Numbered from the stretch's first letter, positions 7,571 through 17,659 are shown. The stretch: DNA of 64,000 nt from Chryseobacterium sp. R2A-55 (GCF_021401085.1 NZ_JACBFP010000001.1:62001-126000); one strand, 5' to 3'. Notes: generated by a model from the sequence alone, not told the origin. Made by a program: numbers and translations.

Positions 7571-9580
7571 ATGAACAATAATACATCATTGTTTCAAAAA
7601 GATATGGTTCAGGAAGCACTGAAACAATCTTTTGTGAAACTCAATCCGAAAACCATGTTCCGTAATCCGGTCATGTTTACTGTATGGATCGGTACTTTGG
7701 TTATGCTAGCCGTGAGTTTATGGACGTTGGCAGGAGCTCAGGGACAAGGAAGTTTTGGTTATAATTTTACCGTCTTTATTATCCTTTTGCTTACCCTGTT
7801 ATTTGCCAATTTTGCCGAGGCAATTGCTGAGGCAAGAGGTAAAGCACAAGCAGATAGTTTGCGTAAGACAAGAGAAGAAACGCCTGCAAGATTAAAAAAT
7901 GGGAAAACGATCTCCTCTGCTCAATTACAAAAAGGTGATGTTTTCATCTGTGAAGCTGGCGACATCATTCCTTCTGATGGGGAAATTATTGAAGGCTTAG
8001 CGACCATCGATGAAAGTGCAATTACCGGAGAATCTGCTCCTGTGATTCGTGAAGCAGGTGGCGACAAAAGTTCTGTTACCGGTGGTACCAAAGTTTTGTC
8101 CGATAAAATCGTGGTGCAGGTAACAACGCAACCGGGCGAAAGCTTCCTGGACAAGATGATTGCCTTGGTAGAAGGTGCAGCCCGACAAAAAACACCAAAT
8201 GAAATTGCTTTAACCATTTTGTTAGCAGGATTTACACTTGTGTTTATCATTGTCTGTGTGACGCTTAAGCCATTTGCTGATTATGCAAATGTGGGGATTA
8301 CCATTGCTTCTTTTATCTCTTTATTTGTATGTCTTATCCCGACTACCATTGGAGGATTGTTGTCTGCAATCGGTATTGCAGGGATGGACAGAGCATTGAG
8401 AGCCAATGTTATTACAAAAAGTGGTAAAGCGGTAGAAACCGCAGGTGATATCGATGTCTTATTATTGGATAAAACAGGAACAATCACGATTGGTAACCGT
8501 AAAGCAACTCATTTTCATCCAACAAATGGTATTGACGAGAAAAGATTAATTAAAGCGGCTGTATTAAGCTCCATGGCTGATGAAACTCCTGAAGGTAAAT
8601 CGATTATCGAATTAGCAGGTATCAACCCTTTGAGTTACGAAGTCAAAAATCCTCAATTCATCAAGTTTACAGCAGAAACTAGAAGTTCAGGTATAGACTA
8701 TGAGAATGTGCGTGTCCGAAAAGGTGCAACCGATGCGATAAAAAATCTGGTTACAAAAGCAGGTAATAACTTTCCAAAAGAGGTCGAAGAAAGAGTGAAA
8801 GCCATCTCTTCTAATGGAGGTACACCGTTGGTCGTATCAGAGAATGAAATCGCATTGGGTGTAATTGAGCTACAGGACATCATCAAACCGGGTATTCAAG
8901 AACGTTTCGAACGGCTGCGTAAAATGGGTATCAAAACCGTCATGGTAACGGGCGACAATCCTTTGACTGCTAAATTTATCGCTGAGAAGGCAGGTGTGGA
9001 CGATTTCATCGCAGAAGCAAAACCCGAAGACAAGATGAATTACATCAAAAAAGAACAGTCGGAAGGTCGCTTGGTCGCTATGATGGGTGATGGAACAAAC
9101 GATGCTCCGGCTTTAGCACAAGCTGATGTGGGTGTAGCAATGAATTCTGGTACTCAGGCAGCAAAAGAAGCAGGAAACATGGTCGATCTGGATAACGATC
9201 CGACCAAATTGATTGAAGTCGTAGAAATCGGAAAACAATTGCTGATGACCCGTGGTACATTGACTACTTTCAGTATTGCGAATGATGTGGCTAAGTATTT
9301 TGCCATCATTCCAGCACTGTTCATCACAGCGATTCCTGCATTGCAAGGACTGAATATTATGAATTTACACAGTCCGGAAAGTGCAATACTATCAGCTGTA
9401 ATTTTCAACGCAATCATCATTCCGATGTTGATTCCATTAGCATTGAAAGGTGTAGCTTACAAACCTATTGGAGCAAGTGCATTACTTCGAAGAAACCTGT
9501 TCATTTATGGTTTAGGCGGTGTACTGATACCTTTTGTAGGAATCAAGCTGATAGATATGCTTATATCCGTTTTCTTTTAA
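7571..9580 (+). CDS. kdpB: Potassium-transporting P-type ATPase subunit KdpB
   Basis: KdpB is the catalytic P-type ATPase subunit that hydrolyses ATP to drive K+ uptake through KdpA. The 669-residue sequence has the phosphorylation motif LDKTGTIT with Asp300, the actuator loop TGESAPV, and the hinge sequence [20 protein letters not shown]. Membrane segments flank these cytoplasmic domains as usual. The gene lies between kdpA (20 bp) and kdpC (22 bp). Nothing is truncated or missing. Confidence 0.98.
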   Translation: MNNNTSLFQKDMVQEALKQSFVKLNPKTMFRNPVMFTVWIGTLVMLAVSLWTLAGAQGQGSFGYNFTVFIILLLTLLFANFAEAIAEARGKAQADSLRKTREETPARLKNGKTISSAQLQKGDVFICEAGDIIPSDGEIIEGLATIDESAITGESAPVIREAGGDKSSVTGGTKVLSDKIVVQVTTQPGESFLDKMIALVEGAARQKTPNEIALTILLAGFTLVFIIVCVTLKPFADYANVGITIASFISLFVCLIPTTIGGLLSAIGIAGMDRALRANVITKSGKAVETAGDIDVLLLDKTGTITIGNRKATHFHPTNGIDEKRLIKAAVLSSMADETPEGKSIIELAGINPLSYEVKNPQFIKFTAETRSSGIDYENVRVRKGATDAIKNLVTKAGNNFPKEVEERVKAISSNGGTPLVVSENEIALGVIELQDIIKPGIQERFERLRKMGIKTVMVTGDNPLTAKFIAEKAGVDDFIAEAKPEDKMNYIKKEQSEGRLVAMMGDGTNDAPALAQADVGVAMNSGTQAAKEAGNMVDLDNDPTKLIEVVEIGKQLLMTRGTLTTFSIANDVAKYFAIIPALFITAIPALQGLNIMNLHSPESAILSAVIFNAIIIPMLIPLALKGVAYKPIGASALLRRNLFIYGLGGVLIPFVGIKLIDMLISVFF

Positions 9581-9602
9581 TCCTTTATAAAATTTAGATA
9601 AA

Positions 9603-10163
9603 ATGAAAAAACATATTTTGCCCGCAATAAAATTGACTGCTGTTATGATCCTGTTTTTTACAGTCATTTACCCACTTGCAGTCTGGGGTATCGCACAGTT
9701 TGCTCCTAATGCTGGAAAAGGAGAAATTATAGAACACAACGGAAAGAAACATTATGTCAATATTGGTCAGTCTTTCACAGAGGATAAGTATTTCTGGTCA
9801 AGACCATCGGCCGTAGATTACAATGCTGCTGGTTCAGGAGGTAGTAACAAAGGTCCTTCTAATGAGGAATATTTAGCAGAGGTTCAGGCACGAATTGATA
9901 CTTTTTTAGTACATAATCCCGGAATTGATAAATCTGAAATACCTGTTGACTTAGTTACTGCCAGCGGAAGTGGACTGGATCCTAACTTCTCTGTTCAGGC
10001 TGCCAAGGTACAGGTAGCACGAATCGCTGAAACAAGGGGTATTGATGAGGTTAAATTGAATCAATTAATTGATGAACAAACCGAAAAACCTTTGTGGGGC
10101 ATGTTTGGTCCCGAAAAGATCAATGTACTTAAATTAAATATCGCTCTGGATCAACTTAAATAA
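9603..10163 (+). CDS. kdpC: Potassium-transporting ATPase subunit KdpC
   Basis: KdpC is the single-span subunit that assists K+/ATP coupling in the Kdp complex. The 186-residue protein has one N-terminal helix (KLTAVMILFFTVIYPLAVWG) and a periplasmic domain with the family pattern FWSRPSAVDYNAAGSGGSN and DLVTASGSGLDPNFSVQAA. Length is normal. The following 182 bp contain no gene, no clear promoter and no convincing terminator before the porin. Confidence 0.97.
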   Translation: MKKHILPAIKLTAVMILFFTVIYPLAVWGIAQFAPNAGKGEIIEHNGKKHYVNIGQSFTEDKYFWSRPSAVDYNAAGSGGSNKGPSNEEYLAEVQARIDTFLVHNPGIDKSEIPVDLVTASGSGLDPNFSVQAAKVQVARIAETRGIDEVKLNQLIDEQTEKPLWGMFGPEKINVLKLNIALDQLK

Positions 10164-10345
10164 GTAATTCCTAAAAAAACTTACGGGTTTTCAAATGTAT
10201 GTGTAGCCATTGAAAATGCCTTGTAGGAGTATTCAATAAACAGTAAAATTTTAATAATTCAAAAATGAAACCATCATGATTTATTCAACCACACAGAGAG
10301 GATAAATCTGATAGCTTCATCACGTTTAAAAATCAAATTAATAAG

Positions 10346-11428
10346 ATGAAAAAAATAATTATGTTCTCAGCTATTCTGCTGGGAGCAACAGGAAGTGTAT
10401 GTGCTCAGGAAACTGAAAAAAAACCATTAACCATCAGTGGATATGCAGAAGTATATTATCAGCAGGATTTTAATAACCCGAAATCCAATACCAGACCGGG
10501 ATTTGTGTACAGCCACAACCGTAGCAATGAAGTGAGTCTAAATTTGGGATTTATAAAAGCGGCTTATGAAACAGAAAATATGAGAGCGAACCTGGCTCTT
10601 GGAGTAGGCTCTTATATGAATGCTAATTATGCAACTGAAGAAGGCGTGCTGAAAAACATTTATGAAGCAAATGTAGGTGTGAAACTATCTAAAACGAAAA
10701 ATTTATGGTTAGATGCAGGTATATTACCATCTCACATTGGTTTTGAAAGTGCCATCGGGGCAGACTGCTTTACACTGACCAGAAGTATGATGGCAGATAA
10801 TTCGCCCTATTTTGAAACCGGGGCTAAGTTGTCGTATGCTACCGATAATGGTAAATGGAATATGGCTTTTTTAGTGATGAACAGTTGGCAAAGAATACAA
10901 CGGGTTGAAGGCAATAGCACACCAGCTTTTGGTCATCAATTAACTTACCGTCCTTCAGATAAAATGACTTTAAACAGTAGTTCTTTCATAGGCAACGACT
11001 TCCCTGATGAAGAGCGTAAGATGCGTTACTTCCACAATCTGTATGGGCAGTTTCAAATCAGCAATCAATTTGCATTGATCGCGGGCTTTGATATCGGAGC
11101 ACAACAAAAAGAAAAAGCAAGTGATGACTACGATACATGGTATACGCCTGTACTGATTGCAAAATACAGCCCGACTGAAAAAGTAAATATCGCTGCAAGA
11201 GGAGAATATTACCAGGATAAGAATGGCGTTATCATCAATTCGGGAACGGAAAACGGATTTCAAACATTTGGGGCTTCAATAAACGTTGATTATCAAATTC
11301 TGCCTAATTTGGTATGGAGAACAGAAGTTAAAAGCTTAAATAGTAAAGATGCCATTTTCTTAAACAGAGATGATAATATGAAAAAAGACAACGTTATGGC
11401 GGTTACATCGCTGGCGATACGTTTCTAA
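10346..11428 (+). CDS. Outer-membrane beta-barrel porin, OmpL-like (bbp2-type)
   Basis: A 360-residue protein has a signal peptide ending GSVCAQ and an all-beta repeat pattern that closes with the outer-membrane-type C-terminal aromatic (VTSLAIRF). Motifs such as LTISGYAEVYYQQDFN, LDAGILPSHIGFES and SPYFETGAKLSYA are typical of the putative beta-barrel porin-2 family often found next to kdp genes in Bacteroidota. It presumably forms an outer-membrane pore; a role in K+ entry is inference from the operon. It lies between kdpC and the KdpD-like sensor on the same strand. Confidence 0.85.
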   Translation: MKKIIMFSAILLGATGSVCAQETEKKPLTISGYAEVYYQQDFNNPKSNTRPGFVYSHNRSNEVSLNLGFIKAAYETENMRANLALGVGSYMNANYATEEGVLKNIYEANVGVKLSKTKNLWLDAGILPSHIGFESAIGADCFTLTRSMMADNSPYFETGAKLSYATDNGKWNMAFLVMNSWQRIQRVEGNSTPAFGHQLTYRPSDKMTLNSSSFIGNDFPDEERKMRYFHNLYGQFQISNQFALIAGFDIGAQQKEKASDDYDTWYTPVLIAKYSPTEKVNIAARGEYYQDKNGVIINSGTENGFQTFGASINVDYQILPNLVWRTEVKSLNSKDAIFLNRDDNMKKDNVMAVTSLAIRF

Positions 11429-11447
11429 ATAGTTCCATTTACTAATG

Positions 11448-11477
11448 ATTCCCCTGGACAATTTGTCTAAGGGGAAT
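11448..11477 (+). other. Intergenic stem-loop between porin and kdpD-like gene
   Basis: ATTCCCCT (11448-11455) pairs with AGGGGAAT (11470-11477), and the inner sequences GGACA and TGTCT extend the stem around a short loop. No U-tract follows, so it is more likely an mRNA-stabilising or attenuating hairpin than a simple terminator. Confidence 0.5.
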
Positions 11478-11506
11478 TTGTAAATTTATATAAGCAAACA
11501 GATTGT

Positions 11507-12628
11507 ATGGACGAAAGAAAAAGTGCAGAACATTTTTTAGACCTCATTCAGAAATCCCGAAGAGGAAAATTCAAGCTCTATATCGGGATGAGTGCCGGTG
11601 TGGGTAAAACCTATCGAATGTTACAGGAAGCACATACGCTATTGCGAAACGGTATCGATGTGAAAATCGGATATATCGAAACACACAAAAGACCAGAGAC
11701 CCATGCTTTGTTGGATGGGCTTCCGGTCATTCCACGCAGAAAACTTTTCTATAAGGGGAAAGAATTAGAGGAACTGGATCTGCAAGCCATTATAAACCTT
11801 CGTCCAGAAGTTGTGATTGTTGATGAATTGGCTCATACCAATATTGAAGGTAGCAATAACGAAAAGCGATGGCAGGACGTACTCGATATTTTAGATGCCG
11901 GGATTAATGTAATCAGTGCAGTAAATATTCAACACATTGAAAGTTTGAATGAAGAAGTGCGGGAAATTACAGGAATTGATGTACAGGAACGTATTCCCGA
12001 CAGCGTAGTCGCTCAGGCTGATGAGGTGGTCAATATTGATCTTACAGCAGAAGATTTGATAGATCGTTTAAAAGCCGGAAAAATATATGAAAGCTCTAAA
12101 ATAACAGCAGCACTTAATAATTTTTTTAAGAGTGAGCATATTTTACAGCTTCGTGAGTTGGCGTTAAAGGAGGTAGCTTCGCAGGTGCAGCGAAAAGTAG
12201 AAACCGAAGTTGTACTTACAAGAAGCATCAAAAAGGAACGTTTCCTGGCCTGCATCAGTTCAAACGAAAAAACAGCCAAAAACGTTATTAGGAAAACGGC
12301 ACGATTAGCTAATTATTACAACAGTAAATGGTATGTGATGTATGTGCAAATACCTAAAGAAAGCCCTGATAAAATTGCTCTGGATAAACAACGGCATTTG
12401 ATTAATAATTTTAAATTAGCTACTGAATTAGGAGCAGAAATAATTAAGGTAAAGGCCAAAAACACCACTAAGGCAATCATCAAAGAGTGTGAAGATCGTA
12501 AGATAACTACGGTCTGTATCGGTAAACCACATTTAAACTTAGCTAAAATTATTTTAGCGACTGATACATTCAATGCCTTGCTGAACAAGCTGTCACAGGA
12601 AAATATTGATCTCGTAATACTATCATAA
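11507..12628 (+). CDS. kdpD: KdpD N-terminal sensor protein (KdpD domain plus UspA domain, no kinase)
   Basis: This 373-residue protein corresponds only to the cytoplasmic N-terminal half of KdpD. It has the KdpD-domain Walker A GMSAGVGKTYRML (about residues 25-37), the Walker B VVIVDELAHTN, and a C-terminal universal-stress-protein domain beginning ERFLACISSNEKTAKNV. The transmembrane and histidine-kinase halves of E. coli KdpD are absent. A separate kinase starts one base after its stop, so the sensor is split over two coupled genes. KdpD of this short type is thought to modulate the partner kinase in response to K+ or turgor. This is a natural layout, not a frameshift, because both products have complete domains. 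Confidence 0.9.
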   Translation: MDERKSAEHFLDLIQKSRRGKFKLYIGMSAGVGKTYRMLQEAHTLLRNGIDVKIGYIETHKRPETHALLDGLPVIPRRKLFYKGKELEELDLQAIINLRPEVVIVDELAHTNIEGSNNEKRWQDVLDILDAGINVISAVNIQHIESLNEEVREITGIDVQERIPDSVVAQADEVVNIDLTAEDLIDRLKAGKIYESSKITAALNNFFKSEHILQLRELALKEVASQVQRKVETEVVLTRSIKKERFLACISSNEKTAKNVIRKTARLANYYNSKWYVMYVQIPKESPDKIALDKQRHLINNFKLATELGAEIIKVKAKNTTKAIIKECEDRKITTVCIGKPHLNLAKIILATDTFNALLNKLSQENIDLVILS

Positions 12629-12629
12629 A

Positions 12630-14366
12630 ATGAGAATTAAAGCAAAATTAACGGTTGGAGTTGGTGCTCTATTTTTATTGATACTGGCACTGGCAATTGT
12701 TAGTGGCTGGTATGTAAACCAACTGAAAAAAGATACTAATAATATCTTAGTTGCCAATTACAATACCTTACAGTATGCCCGTAACATGCTTTTGTCTTTG
12801 GAAGATGTTCGTTCAGACAAATCTGCTGTAGATACTTTTCAAAAAAATCTCGATCTGCAAAAGCAGAATGTAACGGAGATTGGAGAAATCGAAGCTACCA
12901 ATCTTATCGTTAAACATTTTAAAGATTTAAAAGAAAACCCGGAAGATTCTATCGTAATATCATCTATAAGGAAAGACATCACGGAGTTAATGCGTCTAAA
13001 CATGGAAGCTATCAACAGGAAGAGTGATATTGCCGACGATACCGCTCAAAAAGCAATTGTCATCATTTCAGTTACTGGCTCACTATGCTTCCTGATTGCA
13101 TTTATTTTATTGGTCAATTTACCTTCTAATATAGCCAATCCCATTAAGGAATTAACCGATAGTATAAAAGAAATAGCTGGGCAGAATTATAAAAAGAGGG
13201 TGCATTTTGAAAGCCATAATGAGTTTGGTGACTTAGCAAAATCATTCAACACGATGGCGGAGAAGCTGGAAGAATATTCCGAGAGTAAGCTCGATAAAAT
13301 CCTAAAAGGCAAAAAACGAATTGAAACGTTGATTGATAATCTTCATGATCCCGTTATTGGAATTGATGAGAACAAAAAAGTGCTTTTCGCTAATGAAGAA
13401 GCTTTGAATATTTGCGGTCTAAAAAAAGAAGAGTTCATTGGCAAACAAATACAGGATATAGCCGTTACCAATGATTTAATTAGAAATATCATTAAGGATA
13501 TTTTTCTTCTTAAGCCCGAAAATGCTAAATCCGAACAATTAAAGATTTATGCCGACAGAAAGGAAAGCTATTTTGAGAAAGAGGTTGTTGACATCAATAT
13601 CGTTCCAACCGGAGAAGCGGATAGTGAATTTATCGGTCAGGTTATTCTTCTGAGAAATATCACACCATTTAAAGAGCTGGATCTGGCAAAGACCAATTTT
13701 ATGGGAACTGTTTCCCATGAATTTAAAACACCTATTTCGTCGATGCAATTAGGTATTCAAATTCTTGAGAATGAAAAGACAGGTCACTTAAATGAGGAAC
13801 AAAAAGGATTAATTAATGGTATAAAGGACGATGCTGACAGGCTTTTACGAATTACCGGAGAGTTATTAAACATCGCACAGGTTGAAAGTGGTGCTATTCA
13901 AGTAAACTTAATTAGTTCAGAAATTAAGCCCATGATTGAGTATGCTGTAAATGCCAATAAATCTGCTGCTGATCACAAGAATATTAAAATCGATGTTGAT
14001 ATAGATAATAATGCACTCGTTGCTGCCGATAGTGAAAAAACGGCATGGGTTCTTACCAATCTCATCTCCAATGCCGTTCGGTATTCGTATGAGAATGCAA
14101 CGATTTTTGTTAAAGCCGAAAAAGAAAACGATCAGATAAAATTTTCCGTCACCGACACAGGGCAGGGAATACAACCTCAATTTCTGGATAAAATATTTGA
14201 ACGCTATTTCCGTATTCCCGGTACTAAAAAAGAAGGTACAGGATTAGGATTAAGTATCAGCAAAGAGTTTATTGAAGCTCAGGGAGGAAAAATCTGGATA
14301 GAGAGTGAGTATGGTACTGGTAGTACTTTTTGCTTTACGCTAAATTCCATAGATAAAGACTTCTAA
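12630..14366 (+). CDS. HAMP-PAS sensor histidine kinase, partner of the split KdpD
   Basis: A 578-residue membrane kinase. TM1 is at about residues 8-28 and TM2 at about 141-163, enclosing a periplasmic sensor region. HAMP (about 165-218) and PAS (about 230-340) domains follow. The HisKA motif GTVSHEFKTP places the phosphorylated His at residue 363, and the HATPase carries DTGQGIQPQFLDKIFERYF and GTGLGLSISKEF. It starts one base after kdpD and so is co-expressed with it. It likely replaces the kinase half of KdpD. No response-regulator gene lies nearby in the window, so its partner must be elsewhere. Confidence 0.92.
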   Translation: MRIKAKLTVGVGALFLLILALAIVSGWYVNQLKKDTNNILVANYNTLQYARNMLLSLEDVRSDKSAVDTFQKNLDLQKQNVTEIGEIEATNLIVKHFKDLKENPEDSIVISSIRKDITELMRLNMEAINRKSDIADDTAQKAIVIISVTGSLCFLIAFILLVNLPSNIANPIKELTDSIKEIAGQNYKKRVHFESHNEFGDLAKSFNTMAEKLEEYSESKLDKILKGKKRIETLIDNLHDPVIGIDENKKVLFANEEALNICGLKKEEFIGKQIQDIAVTNDLIRNIIKDIFLLKPENAKSEQLKIYADRKESYFEKEVVDINIVPTGEADSEFIGQVILLRNITPFKELDLAKTNFMGTVSHEFKTPISSMQLGIQILENEKTGHLNEEQKGLINGIKDDADRLLRITGELLNIAQVESGAIQVNLISSEIKPMIEYAVNANKSAADHKNIKIDVDIDNNALVAADSEKTAWVLTNLISNAVRYSYENATIFVKAEKENDQIKFSVTDTGQGIQPQFLDKIFERYFRIPGTKKEGTGLGLSISKEFIEAQGGKIWIESEYGTGSTFCFTLNSIDKDF

Positions 14367-14446
14367 CATATTAATACCAATAATTTTAAGTGTCCGAGCT
14401 AATATTTTATTTGGTTCGTTGTTGACATTTATATCATATTTTTAAA

Positions 14447-15268
14447 ATGCATAAATTTTATAGAGATAAACTAAAAGAACTTGATGAACGAATTGAAGTA
14501 TATAAAATTGAGTTTGATGAACCAATTCAGCTGGCAGAAGCATCTGTTTCTCTCATCCTAAATTATCTTAAGGAAGTCAAACTATATGTTCTGGAAAAAG
14601 GATTTGACAAGGAAGAAGATGAAATATATTTCTTTAAAAAACTGAAGCCAGATATTTTGTCTAAATTAATATACTATAATGCTATTTTTAAGATTGAATC
14701 GAAAAAACCTCACGGCTCATATAAATTAATAAAAAAGTATCTTAGCAACGAACAAATAAGGCTGAAAAAATACTTTGATAATAATTTGGAATTTTATAAA
14801 TACTGTAGAACGAATAGCACTTATATGGATCAAAAATATTTTGTAAGGGGTAAACATGATATCAAGCTTAGCCTTGACACATATTTTTTTGAATCAGATC
14901 ATAATTTTTCAACATCCCACGATTATAAAGTTGCAAAAATTTTGGCAAATGATTTAATACAAGTCTATTTGGAGGATCGACTTTCCCACTTACAAAAAAG
15001 GAGCAAACCAATAAATCATTCAAATTTAAATTGGACTGCAAGTAAAACTGCATTAATAGAGTTAATTTATGCATTGCACTCCCAAGGAGTATTCGAAAAT
15101 GGAAATGTAAAGCATATTGCAAAGTATTTTGAAAGCGTTTTCAATATCGAATTAGGTGATTTTTACCATACGTTTATGGAAATTAAATCTCGAAAAATAA
15201 ATCGTACAAAATTTATTGATACCCTTAAACTTAGTTTGGTTCGAAAGATAGAAGAGTATGAAAAATAG
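14447..15268 (+). CDS. rteC: RteC family protein
   Basis: This 273-residue protein matches the RteC family, best known from CTnDOT-type conjugative transposons, where RteC activates excision genes. The C-terminal signature is NWTASKTALIELIYALHSQG, followed by HIAKYFESVFNIELGDFYHTF and RKINRTKFID. It is very lysine-rich and AT-rich compared with the genes to its right. It is the last gene of the left-hand block, followed by about 400 bp without genes and then gyrB. Orphan RteC genes also occur as cargo of genomic islands, so it marks but does not prove a mobile element here. No integrase or rteA/rteB is visible. Confidence 0.85.
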   Translation: MHKFYRDKLKELDERIEVYKIEFDEPIQLAEASVSLILNYLKEVKLYVLEKGFDKEEDEIYFFKKLKPDILSKLIYYNAIFKIESKKPHGSYKLIKKYLSNEQIRLKKYFDNNLEFYKYCRTNSTYMDQKYFVRGKHDIKLSLDTYFFESDHNFSTSHDYKVAKILANDLIQVYLEDRLSHLQKRSKPINHSNLNWTASKTALIELIYALHSQGVFENGNVKHIAKYFESVFNIELGDFYHTFMEIKSRKINRTKFIDTLKLSLVRKIEEYEK

Positions 15269-15477
15269 ATTTTAAAATCATTTTCTTTAAACTAATAGAA
15301 CAGAATTAAATTTCATATATTTGCTATGAGCTAACGGAAACACGTTGAAAAGCAAAGCAATAAGCACCGTTACCAAATCGTTACCTGACTTTTTTGATAA
15401 TCTTTATAAAAGCTTAGTATTCAACCGATACAGCTTTTTCCTGAAAACTTTAAAATAAAAAAGAAGTAAATCATAAA

Positions 15478-15502
15478 TCCTCAAACATCTGAGGAGTTTT
15501 TT
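15478..15502 (+). terminator. Rho-independent terminator
   Basis: TCCTCA (15478-15483) pairs with TGAGGA (15490-15495), followed by six T. It could end the rteC transcript 210 bp upstream or a short RNA starting near the TATATTTG box at 15316. Confidence 0.75.
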
Positions 15503-15559
15503 GTGGAAAACTTCTATGATTCAAACAGGAATTTTCTTTCATATCTCAGTTATTTTCCG

Positions 15560-15567
15560 TATTTTTG
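15560..15567 (+). promoter_or_regulatory. Candidate gyrB -7 box (TATTTTTG)
   Basis: TATTTTTG matches the Bacteroidota -7 consensus TAnnTTTG and lies 105 bp upstream of the gyrB start. I see no clear TTTG -33 element at the right distance, so the call is weak. Confidence 0.35.
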
Positions 15568-15672
15568 TTGGTCTTTGCATTGGGCAAAAACAATCAATTT
15601 TTAATGTGAATTTTAGTTGCTGAAAAGCGGTCCCGATCATTACTCGGCAGCCAACAGCAAATAGCAAAAATT

Positions 15673-17607
15673 ATGAGTCAAAAACAATATACAGCAAGTA
15701 GTATTCAGGCATTAGAAGGAATGGAGCACGTAAGAATGCGTCCTTCAATGTATATCGGAGACGTAGGAGCTCGTGGTCTTCACCATTTGGTTTATGAAGT
15801 AATAGACAACTCTATTGATGAAGCTTTGGCGGGGTACTGTGACACCATTACGGTCTCCATTAAAGAAGGAAATGCGATTGAGGTTACCGATAATGGACGA
15901 GGAATTCCGGTAGATTTTCACGAAAAGGAACAGAAATCAGCATTAGAAGTTGTAATGACGAAAATTGGTGCCGGCGGAAAATTCGACAAAGATTCATATA
16001 AAGTTTCTGGAGGTCTTCACGGTGTTGGAGTATCTTGTGTGAATGCACTTTCTAACGAAATGATTACTACGGTTTATCGAGATGGTCATGTTTATCAACA
16101 AATCTATTCTAAAGGTAAGGCACAAACCGAAGTTGAAGAAATAGGAAACAGCGATAAAAGAGGAACAAAACAGTTCTTCCAGCCGGACGATACCATTTTT
16201 CAAGAATTGGTGTACAATTATGACACCTTAGCGGCTCGTTTACGCGAATTATCCTATTTAAATAAAGGAATTACCATCACTTTAACCGACGAAAGACATC
16301 CCAATGAAGACGGTTCTTTTCAAACCGAAACCTTCCATTCCGAAGGCGGATTGAAAGAATTCGTGCAATACATTGACGGAAACCGCGAAAGCATTATGCA
16401 GAACGTGATCTTCATGGAGGGAAACAAAGACGATATTCCAGTGGAAGTGGCTATGCGCTACAATACTTCCTACAATGAAAACCTGCATTCCTATGTAAAC
16501 AACATCAATACCCATGAAGGCGGAACGCACCTTGCAGGTTTCAGACGTGCTTTGACGAGAACTTTGAAGAAATTTGCAGACGAACTCGGTCTTCCACAAA
16601 AAGAAAAAGTGGAGGTAACTGGTGACGATTTCCGGGAAGGGTTGACCGCAGTGATTTCCGTGAAAGTAATGGAACCACAGTTTGAAGGCCAAACCAAGAC
16701 CAAGTTAGGAAACTCCGAAGTTTCCGGTGCTGTGGACAAAATCGTGGGCGAAATGCTCACCAACTTCCTGGAGGAGCATCCGAACGAAGCGAAACTCATC
16801 GTGCAGAAAGTGGTCCTCGCAGCAAAAGCAAGACAAGCCGCTAAAAAAGCGAGAGAACTTGTACAAAGAAAATCCCCGATGGGCGGAAGTGGACTTCCGG
16901 GAAAACTTTCGGACTGTTCCTCCAAAGACCCCGTAATCTCAGAAATATTCTTGGTAGAGGGAGATTCCGCAGGTGGAACCGCAAAGCAAGGTCGAGACCG
17001 ACATTTCCAGGCAATTCTTCCACTGAGAGGTAAGATTTTGAATGTGGAAAAATCCATGCTCCACAAAGTTTACGATAACGAGGAAATCAAAAACATTTAC
17101 ACTGCATTGGGCGTTTCCGTAGGAACTGAAGAAGATTCCAAGGCCTTGAATCTGGCCAAACTCAGATACCACAAAATCGTGATCATGACCGATGCGGATA
17201 TTGACGGATCCCACATTTCTACGCTGATTTTGACCTTCTTCTTCCGTTACATGAAGGAGCTGATCGAAAACGGATATATCTATATTGCGCAACCACCGTT
17301 GTATCTTTTGAAAAAAGGAAACAAGAAAATTTACGCCTATAACGAAAAAGAACGGGAAGAAAAAACTTTGGAAATGTCTTCCGATGGAAAAGGCGTTGAA
17401 GTTCAACGGTACAAAGGTCTCGGGGAAATGAACCCGGAACAGCTTTGGGAAACCACGCTGAATCCGGAACACAGAATTCTGAAGCAAGTCACCATAGACA
17501 ATTTGGTGGAAGCAGACAGCACCTTCTCCATGCTTATGGGAGACGAAGTTCCGCCAAGAAGAGAATTCATCGAGAAAAACGCGATATATGCCAAAATTGA
17601 CGTCTAA
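15673..17607 (+). CDS. gyrB: DNA gyrase subunit B
   Basis: GyrB is the ATPase subunit of DNA gyrase, which introduces negative supercoils together with GyrA. The 644-residue sequence has the GHKL ATPase motifs YEVIDNSIDEALAGYC and VSGGLHGVGVSCVNALS, the TOPRIM motifs VEGDSAGGTAKQGRDRHFQA and MTDADIDGSHI, and the C-terminal QRYKGLGEMNPEQLWETT. Length is normal for Bacteroidota GyrB, and the N-terminal SSIQALEGMEHVRMRPSMYI favours GyrB over ParE. It is monocistronic, with a terminator at 17660. A 256-codon antisense frame over its 3' half is a shadow. Confidence 0.97.
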   Translation: MSQKQYTASSIQALEGMEHVRMRPSMYIGDVGARGLHHLVYEVIDNSIDEALAGYCDTITVSIKEGNAIEVTDNGRGIPVDFHEKEQKSALEVVMTKIGAGGKFDKDSYKVSGGLHGVGVSCVNALSNEMITTVYRDGHVYQQIYSKGKAQTEVEEIGNSDKRGTKQFFQPDDTIFQELVYNYDTLAARLRELSYLNKGITITLTDERHPNEDGSFQTETFHSEGGLKEFVQYIDGNRESIMQNVIFMEGNKDDIPVEVAMRYNTSYNENLHSYVNNINTHEGGTHLAGFRRALTRTLKKFADELGLPQKEKVEVTGDDFREGLTAVISVKVMEPQFEGQTKTKLGNSEVSGAVDKIVGEMLTNFLEEHPNEAKLIVQKVVLAAKARQAAKKARELVQRKSPMGGSGLPGKLSDCSSKDPVISEIFLVEGDSAGGTAKQGRDRHFQAILPLRGKILNVEKSMLHKVYDNEEIKNIYTALGVSVGTEEDSKALNLAKLRYHKIVIMTDADIDGSHISTLILTFFFRYMKELIENGYIYIAQPPLYLLKKGNKKIYAYNEKEREEKTLEMSSDGKGVEVQRYKGLGEMNPEQLWETTLNPEHRILKQVTIDNLVEADSTFSMLMGDEVPPRREFIEKNAIYAKIDV

Positions 17608-17659
17608 GAAATCTTCAAATTCATTTTGAAGAATTGCGTTGAAAAGCATTATTTTAAGG

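Larger units (their letters stand above)
15269..15672. other. Gene-free boundary region between rteC and gyrB
   Basis: These 404 bp contain no ORF I can support. They hold a TAnnTTTG box (TATATTTG, 15316-15323), a direct repeat of CGTTACC with an 11-bp period (15368-15374 and 15379-15385), a terminator (15478-15502), and a second box TATTTTTG (15560-15567) that may serve gyrB. This is the probable junction between the accessory cation-transport block and the core genome, but no attachment-site repeat can be confirmed because the other end is outside the window. Confidence 0.5.

Noticed and set aside
15502-15510. TGTGGAAAA (reverse of TTTTCCACA) as a DnaA box near gyrB
   Set aside because: The same 9-mer also occurs inside coding sequence (for example in gyrB and near 28.07 kb), so this single copy carries little weight.
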